The position numbers and the translations under genes are program-made. A DNA stretch of 64,000 nucleotides from Aquincola tertiaricarbonis (GTDB lineage: Bacteria > Pseudomonadota > Gammaproteobacteria > Burkholderiales > Burkholderiaceae_C), in assembly GCF_000969605.1 (NCBI RefSeq), contig NZ_JZUE01000017.1:81386-145385 (forward strand), in the 5' to 3' direction. The notes beneath the pieces are model-generated. The model searched no databases and was not told where the DNA came from. It worked only from the letters and a program-made list of their open reading frames with translations. Positions 42,298 through 48,627 of the stretch are shown one piece after another. The first letter of the stretch is position 1; the number at the start of each line of letters is the position of its first letter.

Positions 42298-44544
42298 CTA
42301 CTCCGCCTTGACGCAGTCCACGTAGGCTTCGCCGTCCTGCTCCACCAGGCCGTGCACGTCGGTGTGGAAGCCCGGGAAGCGCTTGTTGAAGTCGCGGGCG
42401 AACTTCAGGTACTCCACGATCTTGCGGTTGAAGCGCTCGCCCGGGATCAGCAGCGGGATGCCCGGCGGGTACGGCGTCAGCAGCGAGGTGGTGATGCGGC
42501 CTTCCAGCTCGTCGATCGACACCCGCTCGGTATCGCGGTGGGCGATGCGGGCATAGGCGTCGGCCGGCTTCATCGCCGGGTCGAGGTTGGACAGGTACAT
42601 CTCGGTGGTCAGCCGCGCGATGTCGCCCTTGGCATAGGCCTCGTGGATCGACTGGCTCAGGTCGCGCAGGCCCATGCGCTCGTAGGTGGGATGCGCGGCC
42701 ACGAAGTCCGGCAGGATGCGCCACAGCGGCGCGTTCTTGTCGTAGTCGTCCTTGAACTGCTGCAGCGCCGTCAGCAGCGTGTTCCAGCGGCCCTTGGTGA
42801 TGCCGATGGTGAACATGATGAAGAACGAATAGAGGCCCGTCTTCTCCACCACCACGCCGTGCTCGGCCAGGAACTTGGTGACAATGCTGGCCGGGATGCC
42901 GGTGGGCGCGAACTTGCCGCTCATGTCCAGGCCCGGGGTGATCAGCGTGCTCTTGATCGGGTCCAGCATGTTGAAGCCGGTGGCCAGGTTGCCGAAGCCG
43001 TGCCAGGTGGCATTGGCTTCCAGCACCCAGTCCTCCTGGCGGCCGATGCCCTGGTCGGCCAGCTTCTCGGGGCCCCAGACGGTGAACCACCAGTCCTGGC
43101 CATAGTCCTTCTCCACCTTGCGCATCGCGCGGCGGAAGTCCATGGCCTCGGCCAGGCTCTCCTCCACCAGCGCGGTGCCGCCGGGCGGCTCCATCATCGC
43201 GGCGGCCACGTCGCAGCTGGCGATGATGGCGTACTGCGGCGAGGTGCTGGTGTGCATCAGGTAGGCCTCGTTGAAGAGGTGCCTGTCCAGCTTCTGGTTC
43301 TGCGCATCCTGCACCAGCACCTGCGAGGCCTGGCTGAGGCCGGCCAGCAGCTTGTGCGTGCTCTGGGTGGCGTAGACCATCGCCTCCTTCGGGCGCGGGC
43401 GGTTCTTGCCCATCGCGTGGTAGGCGCCGTAGAACTTGTGGAAGGCCGCATGCGGCAGCCAGGCCTCGTCGAAGTGGATCGTGTCGATCCAGCCGTCCAG
43501 CTTGGCCTTGATGGTCTCGGTGTTGTAGAGCACGCCGTCGTAGGTGCTCTGCGTCAGCGTGAGGATGCGCGGCTTGACCGCATCGGGATCCACGCCCTTG
43601 AGCAGCGGGTTGGCGGCGATCTTGGCGCGGATGGCCTCGGGCGAGAACTCGCTCTCCGGGATCGGGCCGATGATGCCGTACTGGTTGCGCGTGGGCGCCA
43701 GGAACACCGGCACCGCGCCGGTCATGATGATGGAGTGCAGGATGCTCTTGTGGCAGTTGCGGTCCACCACCACCACGTCGCCCGGTGCCACCGTGTGGTG
43801 CCACACCATCTTGTTGCTGGTGCTGGTGCCGTTGGTCACGAAGAAGCAGTGGTCGGCATTGAAGATGCGCGCCGCATTGCGTTCGCTCTGCGCCACCGGG
43901 CCGGTGTGGTCCAGCAGCTGGCCCAGTTCCTCCACCGCATTGCACACGTCGGCGCGCAGCATGTTCTCGCCGAAGAACTGGTGGAACATCTGGCCCACCG
44001 GGCTCTTCAGGAAGGCCACGCCGCCGGAGTGGCCGGGGCAGTGCCAGGAATAGGAGCCGTCCTGCGCATAGTCCATCAGCGCCTTGAAGAACGGCGGCGC
44101 CAGGCCGTCCAGGTAGCTCTTGGCCTCGCGGATGATGTGGCGGGCCACGAACTCCGGCGTGTCCTCGAACATGTGGATGAAGCCGTGCAGCTCGCGCAGG
44201 ATGTCGTTCGGGATGTGCTGCGAGGTGCGGGTCTCGCCGTACAGGTAGATCGGGATGTCCGCGTTCTTGAAGCGGATCTCCTCGATGAACTTGCGCAGGC
44301 TCAGCACCGCGGGATCGAGGTCGGGGCCGTCCTTGAACTCCTCGTCGTCGATCGACAGGATGAAGGCCGAGGCGCGGCTTTGCTGCTGCGCGAAGGACGA
44401 CAGGTCGCCATAGCTGGTGACGCCCAGCACCTCGAAGCCCTCGCGTTCGATGGCCTGGGCCAGCGCGCGGATGCCGAGGCCGGAGGTGTTCTCCGACCGG
44501 TAGTCCTCGTCGATGATGACGATGGGAAAGTGAAAACGCAGCAT
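42298..44544 (-). CDS. Lysine/arginine/ornithine decarboxylase (fold-type I, LdcA/AdiA-like)
   Basis: A 748-residue PLP decarboxylase with an N-terminal response-regulator-like wing domain (FPIVIIDEDY start) and a core with SWHCPGHSGGVAF, FGADHCFFV-like NADHCFFVTNGTSTSNK, DRNCHKSILHSIIMTGA, and the PLP lysine in STHKLLAGLSQAS. The C-terminal part ends near HTDVHGLVEQDG. It is closest by eye to the Pseudomonas LdcA-type group, but substrate (lysine, arginine or ornithine) cannot be fixed. The product would be cadaverine, agmatine or putrescine, which ties it to the polyamine operon at 705. ATG 44544 has a GAGGAG site. Confidence 0.88.
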   Translation of the reverse strand: MLRFHFPIVIIDEDYRSENTSGLGIRALAQAIEREGFEVLGVTSYGDLSSFAQQQSRASAFILSIDDEEFKDGPDLDPAVLSLRKFIEEIRFKNADIPIYLYGETRTSQHIPNDILRELHGFIHMFEDTPEFVARHIIREAKSYLDGLAPPFFKALMDYAQDGSYSWHCPGHSGGVAFLKSPVGQMFHQFFGENMLRADVCNAVEELGQLLDHTGPVAQSERNAARIFNADHCFFVTNGTSTSNKMVWHHTVAPGDVVVVDRNCHKSILHSIIMTGAVPVFLAPTRNQYGIIGPIPESEFSPEAIRAKIAANPLLKGVDPDAVKPRILTLTQSTYDGVLYNTETIKAKLDGWIDTIHFDEAWLPHAAFHKFYGAYHAMGKNRPRPKEAMVYATQSTHKLLAGLSQASQVLVQDAQNQKLDRHLFNEAYLMHTSTSPQYAIIASCDVAAAMMEPPGGTALVEESLAEAMDFRRAMRKVEKDYGQDWWFTVWGPEKLADQGIGRQEDWVLEANATWHGFGNLATGFNMLDPIKSTLITPGLDMSGKFAPTGIPASIVTKFLAEHGVVVEKTGLYSFFIMFTIGITKGRWNTLLTALQQFKDDYDKNAPLWRILPDFVAAHPTYERMGLRDLSQSIHEAYAKGDIARLTTEMYLSNLDPAMKPADAYARIAHRDTERVSIDELEGRITTSLLTPYPPGIPLLIPGERFNRKIVEYLKFARDFNKRFPGFHTDVHGLVEQDGEAYVDCVKAE

Positions 44545-44612
44545 GCGCAGGACTCCTCGTGGCCCCCGGGGCGGCCGGCGGCGAAATGGGCTTCCAAGCC
44601 CCGGAAAGCCGC

Positions 44613-44645
44613 GCAGTGTAGGGCGTGTACGTGTCGCTACACTGC
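44613..44645. promoter_or_regulatory. 9-bp inverted repeat between the decarboxylase and nfeD
   Basis: GCAGTGTAG (44613-44621) and CTACACTGC (44637-44645) are perfect inverted copies with a 15-bp spacer, centred in the 122-bp divergent gap. A regulator-binding site controlling one or both genes is the simplest reading. The ATG of nfeD is 21 bp away. Confidence 0.5.
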
Positions 44646-44666
44646 CCGCCCACGACAGGAGCCGCA

Positions 44667-45098
44667 ATGGACTGGAATGCGCCGACCCTCTGGTGGCTGA
44701 TCGCCGGCCTGCTGGTGGCGGTGGAGCTGGTCACCACCACCTTCTACCTGCTGATGATGGCGCTGGGCGCGGTGGCCGGCGCCCTGGCCGCGCACCTGGG
44801 CCTGGGCCTGAACCTGCAGGTGGCCATCGCCGCCCTGGTGGGCGGCGGCGCGGTGGCGGTCTGGCACTTGGTGCGTCGCCGGCGCCGCGCCGTTGCGGCC
44901 GGCGATGCCGAGCTGCAGCTGGACGTGGGCGCGCAGGTGCAGGTGCCCGCCTGGCAACCCGATGGCCAGGCGCGGCTGTCCTACCGCGGATCGACCTGGA
45001 GCGCACGCTACGTGGGCAGCGGCGCCGCCCTGCCCGGCCCGCACGTCATCCGCGGCGTGCAGGGCAACCTGCTGCTGCTGGACCGCCTGCCGGGCTGA
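44667..45098 (+). CDS. NfeD-family membrane protein
   Basis: A 143-residue short NfeD protein: two to three hydrophobic helices (about 8-60) and a C-terminal OB-fold domain (about 80-143, with VGAQVQVPAWQPDGQARLSYRGSTW). Short NfeD proteins are almost always next to an SPFH/stomatin gene, as here, and assist membrane-microdomain protein quality control. The start at 44667 has an ACAGGAG site. It is co-directional with the SPFH gene 38 bp downstream. Confidence 0.88.
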   Translation: MDWNAPTLWWLIAGLLVAVELVTTTFYLLMMALGAVAGALAAHLGLGLNLQVAIAALVGGGAVAVWHLVRRRRRAVAAGDAELQLDVGAQVQVPAWQPDGQARLSYRGSTWSARYVGSGAALPGPHVIRGVQGNLLLLDRLPG

Positions 45099-45135
45099 CC
45101 GGCGCATACCTCCCGAACCCTTGCCGAAAGCAACC

Positions 45136-46065
45136 ATGGAAATCATCGCGATCGTCCTGCTCGTCATTGCCGTGGTGTTCGTCGTGCGCACCCTCAAGGT
45201 GGTGCCGCAGCAGAACGCCTGGGTGGTGGAGCGGCTGGGCAAGTACAACGCCACGCTCACGCCGGGGCTGAACTTCCTGGTGCCCTTCGTCGACCGCGTG
45301 GCCTACAAGCATTCGCTCAAGGAGATCCCGCTGGACGTGCCCAGCCAGGTGTGCATCACCAAGGACAACACGCAGCTCACGGTGGACGGCATCCTGTACT
45401 TCCAGGTCACCGACCCGATGCGCGCCAGCTACGGCAGCAGCAACTACATCGTGGCCATCACGCAGCTGGCGCAGACCACGCTGCGCAGTGTGATCGGCAA
45501 GATGGAGCTGGACAAGACCTTCGAGGAGCGCGACGCGATCAATGCGGCCGTGGTCAATGCGCTGGACGAGGCGGCGGCCAACTGGGGCGTGAAGGTGCTG
45601 CGCTACGAGATCAAGGACCTGGCGCCGCCGGCGGAGATCCTGCGCTCGATGCAGGCGCAGATCACCGCCGAGCGCGAGAAGCGGGCGCTGATCGCGGCCA
45701 GCGAGGGCCGTCGCCAGGAGCAGATCAACATCGCCACCGGCGAGCGGGAAGCCAACATCGCCCGGTCCGAAGGCGAGAAGCAGGCGGACATCAACCGCGC
45801 CCAGGGCGAGGCCGCGGCCATCGTGGCGGTGGCCGATGCCACGGCCGAGGCCATCCGCAAGATCGCCAGCGCGCTGCGCGAGCCGGGCGGCCCGGAGGCG
45901 GTGCAGCTCAAGGTGGCGGAAATGGCGGTGGACGCCTTCGGCCAGCTGGCCAAGGTGAACAACACGATGATCGTGCCCGGCAACCTGAGCGAGGTGAGCG
46001 GACTGGTCGCCAGCGCGATGGCGCTGTTCAAGAGCGCCGACATCGGCGGCAAAAACCTCGGCTAG
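45136..46065 (+). CDS. SPFH/band-7 membrane protein (QmcA/stomatin-like)
   Basis: A 309-residue stomatin-like protein. It has one N-terminal membrane helix (residues 2-20), the SPFH domain (about 22-190, with VPQQNAWVVERLGKY, GLNFLVPFVDRV and TLRSVIGKMELDKTFEERD), then a charged coiled coil (about 190-250) and a hydrophobic C-terminus. QmcA/stomatin proteins form large oligomeric cages at the inner membrane and can restrain FtsH-type proteases. It is paired with NfeD upstream. Its stop overlaps the likely promoter of the tRNA gene. Confidence 0.93.
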   Translation: MEIIAIVLLVIAVVFVVRTLKVVPQQNAWVVERLGKYNATLTPGLNFLVPFVDRVAYKHSLKEIPLDVPSQVCITKDNTQLTVDGILYFQVTDPMRASYGSSNYIVAITQLAQTTLRSVIGKMELDKTFEERDAINAAVVNALDEAAANWGVKVLRYEIKDLAPPAEILRSMQAQITAEREKRALIAASEGRRQEQINIATGEREANIARSEGEKQADINRAQGEAAAIVAVADATAEAIRKIASALREPGGPEAVQLKVAEMAVDAFGQLAKVNNTMIVPGNLSEVSGLVASAMALFKSADIGGKNLG

Positions 46066-46068
46066 AAT
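46063..46068 (+). promoter_or_regulatory. Probable -10 box of the tRNA-Ser gene
   Basis: TAGAAT overlaps the end of the SPFH gene and is followed by a GC-rich discriminator, CGCGGGC, as in stable RNA promoters. It is 12 bp before the mature tRNA 5' end. No clear -35 box is seen. Confidence 0.4.
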
Positions 46069-46080
46069 CGCGGGCTTCCC

Positions 46081-46171
46081 GGAGAGATGGATGAGCGGTT
46101 TAAGTCGCACGCCTGGAAAGCGTGTGAGGGTTAACAGCCCTCCGCGGGTTCGAATCCCGCTCTCTCCGCCA
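46081..46171 (+). tRNA. tRNA-Ser (anticodon GGA)
   Basis: A 91-nt class II tRNA with encoded CCA. The acceptor stem pairs GGAGAGA (46081-46087) with TCTCTCC (46161-46167), discriminator G. The anticodon loop is CTGGAAA with GGA at 46115-46117, a long variable arm follows and the T-loop is GGTTCGAATCC. It reads TCC/TCT serine codons. Its 3' end is the integration site of the element to the right. Confidence 0.95.
46155..46170 (+). repeat. attL core (16-bp direct repeat in the tRNA 3' end)
   Basis: TCCCGCTCTCTCCGCC, part of the T-stem and acceptor stem of tRNA-Ser, is repeated exactly at 61175-61190. The tRNA stays intact on this side, as usual for tRNA-targeting integrases. Confidence 0.88.
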
Positions 46172-46180
46172 GTGTTTGCA

Positions 46181-46230
46181 AGCCCCAGAATGTTGAGTCA
46201 GATCAATGACTTAGCGTTCAGGGGCTTTTT
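46181..46230 (+). terminator. Possible terminator just inside attL
   Basis: AGCCCC (46181-46186) can pair with GGGGCT (46221-46226), followed by TTTTT (46226-46230). The loop is long (34 nt) but holds a partial TGAGTCA/TGACTTA pairing that could shorten it. It would end tRNA transcription before the leftward DUF2806 gene. Confidence 0.5.
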
Positions 46231-46232
46231 GC

Positions 46233-46258
46233 TTTCCCCCACGCCTTTCCCCCACGCA
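46233..46258. repeat. Arm-type integrase repeat, left end
   Basis: Two tandem copies of a 13-bp unit TTTCCCCCACGCC (the last base is A in the second). The identical 26-bp sequence occurs at 61099-61124 in the same orientation. In the circular form the two copies would flank the core at about 50-90 bp on each side, the expected geometry for integrase arm sites. Confidence 0.72.
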
Positions 46259-46267
46259 GCGGGAGCA

Positions 46268-47275
46268 TTAGCGCCCGGCGTTCAACCGCGCACGCAGGTT
46301 GACGACAAGCGGCTCACCCGGGCGCTTCTTCTGGTTAATGAGGTCACGTGCCCATTGGGGGAGCGGGTACTCGCCTGTCGCCTCGTCGCGCTGCGAAAGC
46401 GCCACTCGAAAATCCGACATCTGCAGCATGTTGACTACCGCCGCAGTGTGTACATCGTTCGCCGTTCCGCTCCACAGCTTCGATAGCTCCCGCCCCGCCG
46501 GTGTGAAAGAGACTGACCCTAGGTGCAGAGGGGTGCCCATTCGCAAACGGTCGGGCGAGCCGCCCGCAAGAATCACGTGCGACTTCGAAAGAGATACCAA
46601 GATGAGCGGGTCGGAAAGTTCAGATGCCAAGAGACCGCCCGGGTGCTCCTGAATCAGGCCAGCAGCGACCAATCTGGATCGGCCGTCGAAGCCAAGGTCC
46701 GCTTCTTCGAAGTTGGCTTGGAACTGCGAGAGGCAAAAGGGCGTCACCGACCGCGCAATGCCCGTGTACGTCCGTGCACCTAGTTCTTGGAAAAGCGCGG
46801 CCTCTTCCCTACTCAACCCGGAGAGTACACGCATGGTGCGCACAGAGAAGGCCCCTGGCGTAGTGAACTCTCCGGCCAGCAGCCTGGACCAGACCTCCCT
46901 CATTGCAGCGTCAGAAACATCCTTGCACTCATCGAAGAATTTGGCAGCCCAGTCCGGTTCAATGGCCTTCTCAGGAGGTGCCCCCAGACTCCTCACCAAG
47001 TCCACAGCACCGTCTGCAATCGCCTCAAGGTTGCCCTGCCGCCTTGTTTCGACGGCCTGGAGGCGCTCGGACGCGCGGCGCTTGATGTCTGCTACCGCAA
47101 CTTCTGCGTTTGCCATGGTGACACGCGAATCGAACTCCGCCTTTGCCAGTCGCCGCCTGTGTGTTGGCTCGTATAGGCGGCCCATGCCGGCGCTTACAAC
47201 CTCGATGAACCGTTCCACGGGCTTTGAGACTGCTTGCGCCACTGCTGCAGCCCCACCGATAGCTTCTTCTGACAT
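46268..47275 (-). CDS. DUF2806-type protein of unknown function (element cargo)
   Basis: A 335-residue protein. The DUF2806-like core (about 105-250) contains PDWAAKFFDECKDVSDAAMREVWSRLL split around LAGE, then a C-terminal part that ends in basic residues. The N-terminal 80 residues form a charged helical region (LAKAEFDSRV, ADIKRRASERLQAVETRR). No catalytic motif is evident. ATG 47275 follows a strong GGAGG site. It is the last gene before attL and has visibly lower GC than its neighbours, typical of a late-acquired moron; such genes often act in exclusion or defence, but that is only inference. Confidence 0.65.
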   Translation of the reverse strand: MSEEAIGGAAAVAQAVSKPVERFIEVVSAGMGRLYEPTHRRRLAKAEFDSRVTMANAEVAVADIKRRASERLQAVETRRQGNLEAIADGAVDLVRSLGAPPEKAIEPDWAAKFFDECKDVSDAAMREVWSRLLAGEFTTPGAFSVRTMRVLSGLSREEAALFQELGARTYTGIARSVTPFCLSQFQANFEEADLGFDGRSRLVAAGLIQEHPGGLLASELSDPLILVSLSKSHVILAGGSPDRLRMGTPLHLGSVSFTPAGRELSKLWSGTANDVHTAAVVNMLQMSDFRVALSQRDEATGEYPLPQWARDLINQKKRPGEPLVVNLRARLNAGR

Positions 47276-47351
47276 CGAGCACCTCCGATGGCGCAAGTAT
47301 CCGTGCCAGCGAAAAAATCGGGCAGGCCCTTTCGGACCCACCCGTCTCACC

Positions 47352-47726
47352 TCATCGCCCGCTAGCCATCCTTCGATGGCTCACCAAGGCCCCTTCCGAG
47401 GCCCCCAGCGCCCTCACCACGGCCCTGAACTGCATCGCCCGTAGGCTACCCAGGGCCAGCGCATCGAGCACGTAGCGGGCCGCTCCGTCCTCCGCATGGC
47501 TATCTGGGCGCGGATGCACCTCGTGCCACCGGCCATCCCCTGCGTTGACCTCCACGGCCAATGAGGCACCTCCCGGGGCACGCACCTCGAACCGGACGAC
47601 CTCGCCGGGGCCGGTGCCGATCCTGGGAGGGCCCTTCGCGACCTCCCCGGGGGCCAGGTCCTGGCTAACGTCAATCTGCCGGGTCGGGAGCTTGATGCCC
47701 TGAGCGGTGATTTCCTGAGTGCTCAT
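47352..47726 (-). CDS. Hypothetical phage-type protein
   Basis: A 124-residue soluble protein with a GGAGGG ribosome site. It has a beta-rich middle (VVRFEVRAPGGASLAVEVNAGDGRWHEV) and a helical C-terminal third. No family recognised. It lies at the end of the structural gene run, 18 bp after the preceding gene, so it may be a minor virion protein. Confidence 0.6.
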   Translation of the reverse strand: MSTQEITAQGIKLPTRQIDVSQDLAPGEVAKGPPRIGTGPGEVVRFEVRAPGGASLAVEVNAGDGRWHEVHPRPDSHAEDGAARYVLDALALGSLRAMQFRAVVRALGASEGALVSHRRMASGR

Positions 47727-47744
47727 GTCCTCGGTCCCTCCGCG

Positions 47745-48149
47745 TCAGATGACCTGTGCGGCCGGCTGCGAGGTGATGACCACCGATGCCGATGCGCTGC
47801 GGGCCACGAAGACCACGCGGTAGAAGGCAGAGGTGCCGCCCGGGCGCATCGCATCCAGGACGAAGCCATCGGTGCCGGCAGGCAGGCCGTGCGAGCGGAA
47901 GGGGCGCGCTCGGTCGCTCCACCAGGTGCTGCCGTTGGCGCTCATCTCAATGATGAGGTCGTAGGAACCGCCGCCCACCACGTTGAACAGGATGGACCTG
48001 ACGGGGCTCGGCTGGGCCCGCGTGGGGCCCGTGATGGTCTGCCCTGCGGCGACTGCCTGGTTGATTTCGGTGGTCACGGCCCCGAAGGCTGCGTCCGTCT
48101 TCCAGCGGCCCACTCGGGAGTCGGTCTGGAGGTAGCTGTGTGATGCCAT
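47745..48149 (-). CDS. Hypothetical protein, possible minor virion component
   Basis: A 134-residue protein, Ser/Gly/Ala-rich with alternating hydrophobic strands (SILFNVVGGGSYDLIIEMS, FYRVVFVARSASASVVITS), suggesting a beta-sandwich as in phage decoration or fibre proteins. No named family. It starts 21 bp after a terminator, so it needs read-through or its own promoter. Confidence 0.6.
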   Translation of the reverse strand: MASHSYLQTDSRVGRWKTDAAFGAVTTEINQAVAAGQTITGPTRAQPSPVRSILFNVVGGGSYDLIIEMSANGSTWWSDRARPFRSHGLPAGTDGFVLDAMRPGGTSAFYRVVFVARSASASVVITSQPAAQVI

Positions 48150-48169
48150 GTCGTTGATTGCTTGTCGTT

Positions 48170-48198
48170 GAAATGAGAAAGGGCCCTCAAGGGGCCCT
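48170..48198 (-). terminator. Intrinsic terminator, phage family member 1
   Basis: AGGGCCC (48180-48186) and GGGCCCT (48192-48198) form a 7-bp stem; on the minus strand it is followed by TTTCTCATTTC (48170-48180). It overlaps the end of the 48187 gene. A nearly identical tail follows the terminator at 53863. Confidence 0.7.
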
Positions 48199-48627
48199 GG
48201 TTGCTGTCGTTGTGGTTGACCTTCGAGCCTCCCGGCTCTTGGCCCTCTGTGCCTTCGCTGACGCGGCCCTCTTGGCCTTCAGGGCAACCCGTCTGGCCTC
48301 AAGGCGGACCGCCTCGCGCTCGGCCCTTTCGGCTTCACGCTTGGCGTTCTTCCTGTCTGCCTTGCGGGCCGCAGCTTCGCCGCGCCTGGCGGCCTTGGCC
48401 AGCTCCGCTAGGTGCCTGCTGCGAAACCGCCTGGCAGCCGCACGGGCCCCGACTGGAAGAGCCGCCTTGGCCTCGTCGAGCATCCACAAGGCATGCGGTG
48501 TCAGGTGCTCCACGGCCTGGGGCTCCTCCGAGCGGGCCTCCCGGGCCCTCTTGGTCGCTAAGGCCTCGCCCTTGGCCTGGAGGATGGCGTTGAAGCCACC
48601 CTCGTAGGTCACACGGAAAAAGCCCAT
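48187..48627 (-). CDS. Basic coiled-coil hypothetical protein
   Basis: A 146-residue protein. The first 60 residues look folded (FFRVTYEGGFNAILQAKG). The rest is highly basic and Ala/Arg/Lys-rich (RKADRKNAKREAERAERE), likely a helical nucleic-acid-binding or virion-packed tail. Its start overlaps the stop of the large virion protein gene (TGATG), so it is translationally coupled to it. No family recognised. Confidence 0.6.
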   Translation of the reverse strand: MGFFRVTYEGGFNAILQAKGEALATKRAREARSEEPQAVEHLTPHALWMLDEAKAALPVGARAAARRFRSRHLAELAKAARRGEAAARKADRKNAKREAERAEREAVRLEARRVALKAKRAASAKAQRAKSREARRSTTTTATRAP

